Source of the DNA: Opitutia bacterium UBA7374
Lineage (GTDB): Bacteria; Verrucomicrobiota; Verrucomicrobiia; Opitutales; Coraliomargaritaceae
NCBI GenBank assembly: GCA_002469895.1
Contig: DKOA01000019.1
Span: 4,616 to 50,618 of the forward strand
Length of the DNA stretch: 46,003 nt
Direction: 5' to 3'
The translations under genes were made by a program, and so were the position numbers. Under the pieces are notes generated by a model. The model saw only the letters and a list, made by a program, of their open reading frames with translations, was not told the DNA's origin and searched no databases. Shown here in pieces: positions 8,902 through 16,487 of the stretch (its first letter is position 1; every line of letters begins with the position of its first letter).

Positions 8902-8928
8902 TATAATTGACGAACGTACAGTTGTACG
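8902..8928 (+). promoter_or_regulatory. Putative -10 box and palindromic operator of the TonB receptor gene
   Basis: A TATAAT hexamer lies at 8902-8907. Seven bases downstream, at 8915-8928, is a 14-base palindrome with six-base arms CGTACA and TGTACG around GT. A repressor bound there would cover the transcription start of the receptor gene at 8944. No clear -35 box sits at the right distance. The Fur-family gene 1.9 kb downstream is the obvious candidate regulator, but I see no second copy of the site in front of that gene or the ABC operon. Confidence 0.45.
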
Positions 8929-8943
8929 CTGGATATATAAGCC

Positions 8944-10842
8944 ATGCTATCTAACGTACGCTCATTTCTCCCACTTTCTCTTTTTTTAGGCTCTTTGCTG
9001 ACTGTTTTTGGCAGCGAAGAAACGGTAGCGACCGAGCCGGTTTATAAACTGCAGGACTATGTTGTGGTGGCTACGCGGACGCCATTGTCGCTGGACCGGG
9101 TTTCCCCTTCGGTCAGTTATGTTTCCTCGACGGAGATGGAGTTCTGGCAGGATACGCAGTTGACTGATGTACTACAGCGCGAGTCCGGCATGACAGTGAT
9201 CCAATCCGGAGCCAAGGGGGGGCAGACTTCATTGTTCAATCGTGGTACGGAGAGTAACCACACGGCATTTTTTATCGATGGGCGGCGCCTGAACAGCGGC
9301 TTCGGGAATCAGTTTGATTTGGAAAACCTTCAGGTATCCGGCTTACAGAGTGTGCAGGTGTTGAAAGGTGCGGCCTCGGTGCAGTACGGATCGAGCAATA
9401 TTGGCGGGGGGATTGATTTACGCACGCGCAGTGGCTTTTATTCGAACGGGCTGGAGGGCTCCGTGCAGGGGGAAATTGGCTCGAACGATTCTATTGCCGG
9501 TGGACTGGGGCTTTCCTACGGGGAGGACAATTGGGCTATTAGCGTGAATGCGAACAGCCAGACCACGGACAACGAGCGGGAGAATGACCAGTACGAAGCA
9601 CACAACCAACTGCATCGTGCGGAAATCCGTGTGAGTGATCGTTTACAACTGGAGTGGCTCTCGTTTTTCACCAAGACAGATAAGGGGCTGATCGGTAGTC
9701 GTTTTAGTCCGAAGCTGGAGGACAAGCAGGAAACGACCAGCTGGATGATTTCACCGGGTCTGCGCTGGAGTACGGATCGATGCCAAGTGCACGCATTTTA
9801 TGCTCGTTCACTACACGATTTGGAATCCTTGAACCTGCGTGGTTCGTACGATGCGAACTACAACTTTCGTGGCACGCATCCGGCCATGGGTGAAATCGAA
9901 GTGGAAACGGACGAACTCAATTTGCAGGTCGATTTTGAGTCATCGGAGGGTCTCCTGCTGACTACCGGGCTACTTTATCGGAAGGATGATGCAAAGAACA
10001 ACAACGTGACTTATGATCCCCTGGAGCCGGTGGTTGCATACGCTAATGGTTTTGAGCAGTTCGGCATTTTTGGTCAGGCGATCTGGGAGGCGACTGATTT
10101 GTTGGAACTGCGGGGTGGTACGCGCTATGACAGTTTCAGTGATTTCGATGAAAAGATGACCAGCAGTGTCGAGGTAATCTACAACCTCGGTGATACCGGT
10201 TGCTCACTTTTTGCCAAGCTGGGTACGGCCTACGCGCCGCCTGCCGCGATCGACATCGCCTATGACAATGCGGCTGCAGAGACCCCGTTGCAACCGGAGG
10301 AAAGCGTTTCTTACGAGGTGGGCTTACGACAGGTTGCGCTCGAGCAACGGTTATCTCACTCCTGGGTCTTTTTCCGCAATGAGATCGATCAGTTACTGAT
10401 CTACGACAACCTGACAAAGGACAGTTTTAATGAGGAAAGTGCGAAGACACAGGGCTTCGAGTATCAGCTCGATTATGCCCTCGACAGTCAAACGGATCTC
10501 TTCTTCGGGTACACATACCTGCATGCCTTTGGCGAGGATCGGCTTTTGCGGCGCCCGCGCCACACGCTTTATTTCAGTGCCCGCTACCGACCGGTAAAGA
10601 ATCTCTCGCTGGGAATTACCGGTTACGGCCACATCGATCGCAAGGATACAGATCCGGAGACATTTGCTGTGGCTCAGGCGGATGATTACTTTGTTGCCAA
10701 CTTTGTCGCGGACTGGGCTGTCACGGAACAATGGTCGCTCTATGCTCGTGTAGAAAATCTCTTCGACAAATTCTACGAGCCGGCGGCGGGTTATCCCGCG
10801 CTCGGTCAGGCCGGTTACCTCGGCGCACGCTATCGTTTTTGA
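8944..10842 (+). CDS. BtuB-like TonB-dependent outer-membrane receptor
   Basis: A 632-residue outer-membrane receptor with a signal peptide (hydrophobic residues about 8-22). A TonB-box-like DYVVVATRTP lies at about residues 38-47, followed by a plug domain with LTDVLQRESGM, FNRGTESNHTAFFIDGRRL and VLKGAASVQYGSSNIGGGI. The rest is a 22-strand barrel pattern ending in aromatic YLGARYRF, as outer-membrane proteins do. Length and plug sequence are close to BtuB, the cobalamin receptor (about 614 residues), though small siderophore receptors share them. Neighbours are a Fur-family gene, a FecCD/BtuCD-type ABC importer and adenosyltransferase-like genes. I infer corrinoid or metal-chelate uptake; the substrate is not certain. 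Confidence 0.88.
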   Translation: MLSNVRSFLPLSLFLGSLLTVFGSEETVATEPVYKLQDYVVVATRTPLSLDRVSPSVSYVSSTEMEFWQDTQLTDVLQRESGMTVIQSGAKGGQTSLFNRGTESNHTAFFIDGRRLNSGFGNQFDLENLQVSGLQSVQVLKGAASVQYGSSNIGGGIDLRTRSGFYSNGLEGSVQGEIGSNDSIAGGLGLSYGEDNWAISVNANSQTTDNERENDQYEAHNQLHRAEIRVSDRLQLEWLSFFTKTDKGLIGSRFSPKLEDKQETTSWMISPGLRWSTDRCQVHAFYARSLHDLESLNLRGSYDANYNFRGTHPAMGEIEVETDELNLQVDFESSEGLLLTTGLLYRKDDAKNNNVTYDPLEPVVAYANGFEQFGIFGQAIWEATDLLELRGGTRYDSFSDFDEKMTSSVEVIYNLGDTGCSLFAKLGTAYAPPAAIDIAYDNAAAETPLQPEESVSYEVGLRQVALEQRLSHSWVFFRNEIDQLLIYDNLTKDSFNEESAKTQGFEYQLDYALDSQTDLFFGYTYLHAFGEDRLLRRPRHTLYFSARYRPVKNLSLGITGYGHIDRKDTDPETFAVAQADDYFVANFVADWAVTEQWSLYARVENLFDKFYEPAAGYPALGQAGYLGARYRF

Positions 10843-10876
10843 TTGTCTGCCGGCTCTACTTTTTCAAGGTAGAAGT

Positions 10877-11251
10877 ATGCGGACACGTCAACGTGAAGCG
10901 ATTGAGGCAGTCTTGCGGGAGGCTGGACGGCCGCTGACGCGGGATGAAATTCTCTCATTCGGGCGGGCAAAGGTGTCGCGTCTGGGTCCGGCTACGGTCG
11001 ATCGGACGATTCGTGAATTGGCGGCCAACTTTCAGCTGGTCGGTGTGGAGTTTCCCGGACAGCCTAGGCGTTACGAACTCCCATCTGAAAACGAGCATCC
11101 GCATTTTATATGCCGGAGTTGTGACTATGTTTTTGATCTGCCAGTGGCGATGCGACTCCCGAAGATCCGTCCTCCGGAAGGTTTTGAGGTGACTGGTGGC
11201 GAAGTTATCTATTCGGGCACTTGTCCGGATTGTGCTTCCGGTGCGGGCTGA
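10877..11251 (+). CDS. Fur-family metalloregulator
   Basis: A 124-residue transcription regulator of the Fur superfamily. Residues 1-70 form a winged helix (TRDEILSF..., ATVDRTIRELAA). The metal-binding and dimer domain begins with HPHFICRSC, the family H-x-H-F-x-C-x-x-C signature, and ends with CPDC, giving the two CxxC pairs of the structural zinc site. It starts 34 bases after the TonB receptor stops, so it probably shares its transcript. This points to autoregulated metal-responsive control of the uptake locus. Subtype (Fur, Zur, PerR or other) cannot be assigned by eye. Its last 43 bases overlap the end of the convergent ATPase gene. Confidence 0.85.
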   Translation: MRTRQREAIEAVLREAGRPLTRDEILSFGRAKVSRLGPATVDRTIRELAANFQLVGVEFPGQPRRYELPSENEHPHFICRSCDYVFDLPVAMRLPKIRPPEGFEVTGGEVIYSGTCPDCASGAG

Positions 11252-12036
11252 TTAAAGTATCGGCGCAAGGATTCCCAGGAGAGGGCTTCATGGGCAAAGG
11301 CCCGGGCAAGTGCGCCATCGCGGGCGAGTTGTTCGGGGGTGCCTTGCCGGAGGGTTCCGTTGGCTGCGAGTAGCCAGAGCTGATCGGCCTGCCGCAAGGC
11401 GAGTTCCAAATCGTGGGTCGAGAGGAGGATGCTGAGATTCTTTTCGTGCGATAGCTGCCGGAGTAAGGCCATCGTTTCGATCCGGTTGGGGAGATCCAGA
11501 TGGGCCGTCGGTTCGTCCAGTAGAAGGATCGAGGCCTCTTGTGCCAGCGCCCGGGCAATGGCCACTTTTTGTTGTTCGCCGTCACTCAATTCGGCGACCG
11601 GCCGCTCCGCCAGTTTGCTTGCACCGACGATCTCCAGCGCCCATGCAATGGACTCGCGGTCTTTTGCGTTGAGCCGGCCGAGCCAGCCGGAGTAGGGGTG
11701 CCGCCCGAGTGCGACAAGGGAACGGGCGTCCATCATCCCGGCTGATATGCGATCGGCCAAGACCACGCTAATTTGGTGGGCTCGCTCTCTTGGTGGGATG
11801 GCAGAGAGTTGGGTGCCTCGCAGGCGAATGTCTCCGGCGAGGGGGGGCAGTGCGCCGGAAAGGGTGCGTAGAAGAGTGGTTTTACCAGCGCCGTTGGGGC
11901 CGAGCAGGCAGACGAATTGTCCGGACTGGAGGGATACGTCGAGCCCGCATGCGATAGTGCCGGCAGTGCCTTTTTCATCGTATCCGATGGAGAGACCTGC
12001 GGTGGCGAGGGGTGCGTTTGGATCGGACGGATTCAT
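11209..12036 (-). CDS. ABC transporter ATPase, BtuD/FecE type
   Basis: A 275-residue cytoplasmic ATPase that powers the importer encoded just upstream. Walker A is GPNGAGKTT, the signature motif is LSDGEQQK (a variant of LSGGQ), Walker B is ILLLDEPTAHLD, and the H-loop is LLSTHDLE. The sequence fits the iron-siderophore/cobalamin uptake class. It overlaps the permease gene by four bases (12033-12036), so translation is coupled. Its C-terminal codons overlap the convergent Fur-family gene by 43 bases in antisense, which could link the expression of the two transcripts. Confidence 0.92.
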   Translation of the reverse strand: MNPSDPNAPLATAGLSIGYDEKGTAGTIACGLDVSLQSGQFVCLLGPNGAGKTTLLRTLSGALPPLAGDIRLRGTQLSAIPPRERAHQISVVLADRISAGMMDARSLVALGRHPYSGWLGRLNAKDRESIAWALEIVGASKLAERPVAELSDGEQQKVAIARALAQEASILLLDEPTAHLDLPNRIETMALLRQLSHEKNLSILLSTHDLELALRQADQLWLLAANGTLRQGTPEQLARDGALARAFAHEALSWESLRRYFNQPAPEAQSGQVPE

Positions 12037-13088
12037 TCGAAGAGACGCCTGCGGTTTCGCTGACGCATGAGAACAGCAATGATGACAGGTGCGCCGATTA
12101 ACGCGGTTACGGCATTGAGGGGGAGGCTGCTATCGAGACCGGGAGCGCGTGCTGCAAGATCTGCGAGGAGCGAGAGGAGGGCGCCGGTGAGGAGTGATGC
12201 GGGGAGCAAAATTGCGTGTCGGCTGGTGCGCAGACGGGTGCGTGCGAGATGGGGAGCTGCTATGCCGAGAAAACCGATGGGGCCACAGAAGGCGGTGACA
12301 GCACCGGCGAGGAGAGAGGCAGCGGCGAGGAGGCAAATGCGTACCCGTTTGACCTCAGTGCCCATACTGGCCGCATAGTGATCCCCCAGAAGCAGCGCAT
12401 CGAGTGGCTTGGGCATAAGCAGCGCGGTGAGTAAGCCGATGCCGAGGGCGGGCGCCAAAATGGACAACCGCCCCCAACTGACCCCGCTATAGTCCCCAAA
12501 GGACCAGTTGATAAAGGACTGCAAGTGCTCGGCCATACTGAAAAACATGAGTAGGCTGACCATTGCGCCAATGGCATAGCTGATCATCAGGCCGATGATC
12601 AGGACGGAGAGCACATCGACTCGACGAGATAGGGCGAGTACGAGAAAGAGCGTGGCACCGGCTCCCAGACTGGCGGCGGTGACTGTGGCGATTTGCCCGC
12701 CTCCGCCCAGTGTTACGGCCAGGCCGCCCCCGATCGGAGCGGCAATGAGTACGACCAGGGCGACGCCGAGGCTGGCTCCGGAGTTGACACCGAGGATAAA
12801 GGGATCGGCCAAGGGATTGCGAAAGACGGTTTGCATGATCAGGCCGGCGACACCGAGGGCGGCGCCGGCGAGCATAGCGGTGAGTATACGTGGCAGACGA
12901 AAATTGAGGAGAATTGAGCGGAGTACAGGATCGGCGGCCTCTTTATCGAAAAGGATGGAAAAGAGCTGTGCCGGTGAAAAGTTGACTGCGCCGAGGCAGG
13001 CACTGGCGAGGGTACCAAGCAGAATGGCAAGGAGAAGAAAGAGGAGGTGGGTGAAGGTGCGCTTCTGGCTGGATACGTCCACAGTCAT
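12033..13088 (-). CDS. ABC transporter permease, FecCD/BtuC family
   Basis: A 351-residue inner-membrane permease with about ten hydrophobic helices. FecCD signatures are clear: LRLPRILTAMLAGAALGVAG near residues 65-85, QTVFRNPLADPFILG soon after, and AFCGPIGFLGIAAPHLAR towards the C-terminus, a coupling-helix region that contacts the ATPase. This family moves siderophores, haem or cobalamin. It is the middle gene of a minus-strand operon (binding protein, permease, ATPase). It overlaps the ATPase gene by four bases and lies 39 bases after the binding-protein gene stops. Confidence 0.93.
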   Translation of the reverse strand: MTVDVSSQKRTFTHLLFLLLAILLGTLASACLGAVNFSPAQLFSILFDKEAADPVLRSILLNFRLPRILTAMLAGAALGVAGLIMQTVFRNPLADPFILGVNSGASLGVALVVLIAAPIGGGLAVTLGGGGQIATVTAASLGAGATLFLVLALSRRVDVLSVLIIGLMISYAIGAMVSLLMFFSMAEHLQSFINWSFGDYSGVSWGRLSILAPALGIGLLTALLMPKPLDALLLGDHYAASMGTEVKRVRICLLAAASLLAGAVTAFCGPIGFLGIAAPHLARTRLRTSRHAILLPASLLTGALLSLLADLAARAPGLDSSLPLNAVTALIGAPVIIAVLMRQRNRRRLFE

Positions 13089-13127
13089 TGAATAAAGAGG
13101 CGGCGAAATTGGAGGCGATGCAAAAGC

Positions 13128-14234
13128 TTAGGGTAAGCGTTCGTAGTAAACCGGTTCATGTTCGGGCAGGCAGTCCGGGTGGAGGATGTGGATCAAGTCG
13201 GCCAATAGAATATCAGGACGGACGAGAGCTTCCTCGTGGATCGGGTTGCCGCCCTGCGGGTTGGCTTTTCGCGTGTTGTTGTAGACCTGCCTGGTTTGTA
13301 CGGCGTGGAAGCGTTGGAGGCGTGGATCGGCGGCGAGTAGTGCTTTGAGGGAACGATGGACGCCGGGGTGCAGCCAGACGTCGGCTTGGGCAGCCCGGAG
13401 AAAGACGCGCTCCAGATCGAGGGGGATGCCCGCTGAGCCGGGGTGGTCGGCCCATAGGTAGACTCCGCCGGCGTCTGCGATGAGCTGGGCGGTGTGGCTG
13501 TTTCCTCCGGGCACATGCCAGACGCCGGCGAAGGGAGCCTGACAAAAAACGCTGGGTCGATCGGCTAGGGAATTTGTCGACGCAGCCAGTTTTTCGTAGC
13601 GATCAGCGACGGCGTTAAAGATTTGATTGGCTTGGTCAGATTTGCCGAGCAGTGCGGCGAAGACCCGGAGCCATTCGGCCCGTCCCAGAGGGTGGGGTTC
13701 GAGGTAGCCGGTTGTGGCGAAGACGGTTGGTCCGTTGCGGCGGAGCGCCTCCGGGAGATCCGATGCGGGGTCGTTACTCGCACTGGTCAAAAGAAGGTCC
13801 GGTTGGAGAAGGAGAATGGTCTCGGCATCCAGGCCCGGGCCAGACGGTACCGCTTGAATCGACTCTTCTTCGAGAGCTGCTTTTACTTGCGGGTTGGTAA
13901 TGTATCGGGCCGATCCGACTCCGGCCAGTGCATCGAGGGAATCGAGTGCATCAAGATAGCCGAGTGGCACGGTTTCGAGGGCAAGCATTCGCTGAAGGGG
14001 CACCCGGAGGAGGATACAGTCGGTAGGAAGATCCGGTGGGGAGTCTTCGCCGGAGACGAGAGCAAAGCGTTGTTCCGCTCTGTTCCCGGCCAGTGGGTTA
14101 TGAATGGTCAGTAGCTGATGGGACTGCTTTTGCTCGAGGACAAAATTCTCTGCGTAGCGGTTGCCGGCCTCTGCCGGAAGGAGCCCGGCGAAGAGGAGTC
14201 CGGCAAGCAGCTCTGGTATCATCCGCATCCTCAT
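13128..14234 (-). CDS. BtuF-like periplasmic metal-chelate/corrinoid binding protein
   Basis: A binding protein of about 368 residues with a signal peptide (MRMRMIPELLAGLLFAGLLP, cleavage near AEA-G) and the two-lobe TroA-like fold of BtuF/FhuD-class proteins. The C-terminal pattern VYNNTRKANPQGGNP, VRPDILLADLIHILHP and a final YYERLP resembles binding proteins of BtuF/siderophore-type importers in Bacteroidetes. The frame is open to a TTG at 14264. I prefer the ATG at 14234 because it gives a proper signal peptide; ATGs at 14228 and 14222 also exist, and only the last has a good GAGGA site. All of these starts lie within or next to a 15-bp hairpin described separately. It is the first gene of the importer operon. 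Confidence 0.85.
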   Translation of the reverse strand: MRMRMIPELLAGLLFAGLLPAEAGNRYAENFVLEQKQSHQLLTIHNPLAGNRAEQRFALVSGEDSPPDLPTDCILLRVPLQRMLALETVPLGYLDALDSLDALAGVGSARYITNPQVKAALEEESIQAVPSGPGLDAETILLLQPDLLLTSASNDPASDLPEALRRNGPTVFATTGYLEPHPLGRAEWLRVFAALLGKSDQANQIFNAVADRYEKLAASTNSLADRPSVFCQAPFAGVWHVPGGNSHTAQLIADAGGVYLWADHPGSAGIPLDLERVFLRAAQADVWLHPGVHRSLKALLAADPRLQRFHAVQTRQVYNNTRKANPQGGNPIHEEALVRPDILLADLIHILHPDCLPEHEPVYYERLP

Positions 14235-14255
14235 TAGCAAAATGAGGATGCGGAT
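14221..14255 (-). promoter_or_regulatory. Perfect 15-bp hairpin over the binding-protein start
   Basis: Bases 14221-14235 and 14241-14255 are perfect reverse complements (15 bp) around a five-base loop. Read as minus-strand mRNA, the 3' arm holds the candidate start codons at 14234, 14228 and 14222 and a GAGGA ribosome binding site at 14232-14228. The structure would bury translation initiation of the importer operon unless opened. As DNA it could instead be a dyad operator. No T-run follows, so it is not a terminator. Confidence 0.6.
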
Positions 14256-14322
14256 AAAGTCCAAGCTTGATTAGAACGATTGCGATTGTTTGCACTCGGC
14301 TAAGAGTCTACGCTGCTGATTT

Positions 14323-14874
14323 ATGAAAGCGCCCAGACATAGTTCCAACCGTGACGAGATTTGCTATCCCTTCATCTACGAGACCTCCCGACTCTGCGAT
14401 TACGAGATATTGACCGATGATCTTTGCCGACAGGTCGGGGGCATTCTTAGCCTTTTGCCGGAGAAGCTGGAAGACCTGCGCCCGGAACTGGAGCAACTTC
14501 AGCCGATGCTCTATCATCTCAATGGTTCGGTCCGGGGGCGATGTGCGGTTTCCGAAGAGGACCACCAATGGTTGCTTGGTCGATATCGCGTTCACAAAGA
14601 AGCCACTGCCGATTGCCTCGATGGCTTTGTTTTACCCCGTGGCCCGGTTCCCGTACCTCAGCTCAATCGTGCCAGCTCGGATGCCAAGCGTGTGCTCCGT
14701 CTGCTTCTTCGTTTACAGGTAGAGGAATCCATTGAAATCCCAGAGCCGCTCTTTCGCTTTGGCAACCTCCTCTGCAATTATTTCTTTGTGCTGACCCTTG
14801 TGGTCAATCTGGCCCACGGTTTCGAAGAGGTCCCTTTTGTCAGTCGCAGCTACGGGCGTCTTCCCGCAGATTGA
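14323..14874 (+). CDS. Cobalamin adenosyltransferase-like protein, degenerate (copy 1)
   Basis: A 183-residue protein that I align by eye with the PduO/MMAB fold. YEILTDDLCRQVGGIL plus ELEQLQPMLYHLNGSVRG (residues 28-72) matches the helix block that follows AYGxVDELN. FVLPRG at 102-107 matches F-I-L-P-G-G. AKRVLR at 121-126 sits where R-R-A-E-R is expected, and NLLCNYFFVL at 148-157 where N-R-L-S-D-Y-L-F is expected. The N-terminal ATP-binding T-K-x-G-D-x-G motif and the key Arg/Glu/Asp residues are missing, so ordinary adenosyltransferase activity is doubtful. It is transcribed divergently from the BtuF-like gene, 88 bases away, and is followed by its paralogue. Confidence 0.62.
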   Translation: MKAPRHSSNRDEICYPFIYETSRLCDYEILTDDLCRQVGGILSLLPEKLEDLRPELEQLQPMLYHLNGSVRGRCAVSEEDHQWLLGRYRVHKEATADCLDGFVLPRGPVPVPQLNRASSDAKRVLRLLLRLQVEESIEIPEPLFRFGNLLCNYFFVLTLVVNLAHGFEEVPFVSRSYGRLPAD

Positions 14875-14909
14875 GTTTTTTTCGAGGCAAAATAGGGTTG
14901 CATTGGCTC

Positions 14910-14923
14910 TTTTTCTAGAAAAA
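14910..14923. repeat. 14-base perfect palindrome between the paralogous genes
   Basis: TTTTTCTAGAAAAA is self-complementary without a spacer and ends ten bases before the start codon of the second paralogue. It might be an operator or simply a T-tract/A-tract coincidence. A rho-independent terminator is unlikely because the stem is A/T only. Confidence 0.35.
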
Positions 14924-14933
14924 CTATAAACCC

Positions 14934-15485
14934 ATGAAAGCGCCTAAACACAGTACTAACTTGGATGAAATTTGTTATCCGTACATTTACGAAACCTCAC
15001 AGCTTTGTGATTATGAAATTCTCGCGGAAGATCTGTTTCGTCAGATCGGTGGTATTCTCACCTTACTGCCCGAAGCGCAGGAGGAATTGTTTTTTGAACT
15101 GCACGAGCTCCAACCGCTGCTCCATAATCTGAAAGGTTCGATCCGCGGACATTGCTCGATCACCGCCAGTAATCTCGATTGGTTGCTGGCCTGTTATCGG
15201 GTGCATAAAGAATATACGGGGAGTACGCCGCCGGGCTTTTTTTTGCCCCGCGGTCCGTTGCCGGTACCTCAGTTGAACCAAGCCGGCCTCGATGCCAAGC
15301 GTCTCCTCCGGATAATGTTCCGACTGCAGATAGAGGAATCCGTGGAAGTGCCGGAGATTCTTTTCCGTTTCTGCAATGTTTTGGCAAATTACTTCAGTGT
15401 GCTGCCTAAGATCGTCAGCCGGGCGCATCACTTTGAGGAAATGCCGTCGCCGAAGCAGAGTGATGATGTCGACATGCATTATTAA
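14934..15485 (+). CDS. Cobalamin adenosyltransferase-like protein, degenerate (copy 2)
   Basis: A 183-residue paralogue of the preceding gene. The two align without gaps and share 109 of 183 positions by direct count. The N-terminal 30 residues, the GFxLPRGPxPVPQLN block (101-115), DAKR (120-123) and ANYFSVL (151-157) are the best conserved parts, while the last 12 residues differ. It shows the same loss of ATP-binding and catalytic signatures as copy 1. The gap to copy 1 is 59 bases, so they are probably one transcript. Long conservation of both copies argues against pseudogenes. A corrinoid-binding, chaperone or sensor function beside the importer is my inference. Confidence 0.62.
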   Translation: MKAPKHSTNLDEICYPYIYETSQLCDYEILAEDLFRQIGGILTLLPEAQEELFFELHELQPLLHNLKGSIRGHCSITASNLDWLLACYRVHKEYTGSTPPGFFLPRGPLPVPQLNQAGLDAKRLLRIMFRLQIEESVEVPEILFRFCNVLANYFSVLPKIVSRAHHFEEMPSPKQSDDVDMHY

Positions 15486-15512
15486 GGACGGCCGATTCCT
15501 GTGAGACCGAGT

Positions 15513-15540
15513 GGGCCTGATTTGCCCGGGGCTCTTTTTT
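15513..15540 (+). terminator. Possible rho-independent terminator
   Basis: After copy 2, GGGC (15513-15516) can pair with GCCC (15524-15527) across a seven-base loop. Imperfect outer pairing (GAG with CTC) and a run of six T (15535-15540) follow. The stem is short and bulged, so this is a moderate call. It would separate the adenosyltransferase-like pair from the downstream phosphatase gene. Confidence 0.4.
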
Positions 15541-15570
15541 GGTCGTGACTGATTTGCGCCTTGCCAATGG

Positions 15571-16434
15571 ATGCAGGACGGCTGCCTAATTTTGTTGATG
15601 GAAGCAGTATTGGTAAAGGCCGTGGAGCAGCGCTTGGATCGAATCGATGCGATCCTGCCGGGATTGGAAAAAACTTTGCTCGGGATGCAGGGTGGGGAAC
15701 TTGGCATCTCGGTAAAAATCAATGCTTTTGATTTGGTTACCGAGGCGGATCTGGCTGCCGAGAAATGCTTGGTTGAATGTATACGTGAGCATTTCCCGGA
15801 GGATGGCATCGTGACAGAAGAAGACGGGGCGACTCCGGAAGAAGCGGCTCGCAGCGACGCCTTTCGCTGGGTCCTGGATCCGATTGACGGCACCAGTAAC
15901 TACGCTCACCGCCTGCCCATTTGGAATAGTTCGATCGGTCTGCTTTACGGCACAGAGCGGGTCGGCGGGATCGTTAGTGCGCCGGGGCTCGGCCTTCGTT
16001 ATCGGGCGATGAAAGACGGTGGGGCGACTTGTAATGGAAAAGCGATTCAGATCAATGACAAGACGGACATCGGGCAGGGGATCGTGGGCACGGGATTTCC
16101 TTATGATCGGGCGAGACGTGCCGAGCCGATCAGCCGGGCGATTGCCAATATGCTTCGTACGGCCGGTGGTGTTCGCCGTCTTGGGGCTGCGGCTCTTGAT
16201 TTCTGTTTTCTGGCGGATGGCCGTTATCTGGGCTACTACGAAATGGCTCTTAAGCCCTGGGACATGGCGGCGGGGAGTTTAATCGCTGAAGAAGCCGGCG
16301 CCGTGCTGAGTGATTTTGAGGGGAACCCAGTCGACCTCTTTACCTCTGCCGGCGTAGTTGCCGCCGTACCGCCGGTGCATCCCCAGCTGCTGGAACAGGC
16401 CGCTCCGATGCGCGAAGCGATCGCGATGGGATAG
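15571..16434 (+). CDS. Inositol monophosphatase family protein
   Basis: A 287-residue Mg2+-dependent sugar-phosphate phosphatase of the IMPase/FBPase superfamily. The metal-site glutamates in IVTEEDG, the motif WVLDPIDGTSNYAHRLP and the C-terminal KPWDMAAGSLIAEEAGA are all intact, so it should be active. Substrates in this family include inositol phosphates, fructose bisphosphate and PAP, and sequence alone does not choose. Two starts are possible, 15571 and 15598; neither has a clear ribosome binding site. The shorter one (278 residues) fits the usual length as well. Confidence 0.88.
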   Translation: MQDGCLILLMEAVLVKAVEQRLDRIDAILPGLEKTLLGMQGGELGISVKINAFDLVTEADLAAEKCLVECIREHFPEDGIVTEEDGATPEEAARSDAFRWVLDPIDGTSNYAHRLPIWNSSIGLLYGTERVGGIVSAPGLGLRYRAMKDGGATCNGKAIQINDKTDIGQGIVGTGFPYDRARRAEPISRAIANMLRTAGGVRRLGAAALDFCFLADGRYLGYYEMALKPWDMAAGSLIAEEAGAVLSDFEGNPVDLFTSAGVVAAVPPVHPQLLEQAAPMREAIAMG

Positions 16435-16487
16435 TTGAATTCCCTTTCTCGCTTGCGCTGTGGGTGGGGGTCTGTTCGGTACGGAGT

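Noticed and set aside
15063..15893. A 276-codon minus-strand open frame opposite the second adenosyltransferase-like gene and the phosphatase gene
   Set aside because: The plus-strand proteins have clear paralogue and family support; the antisense frame has no recognisable motif.
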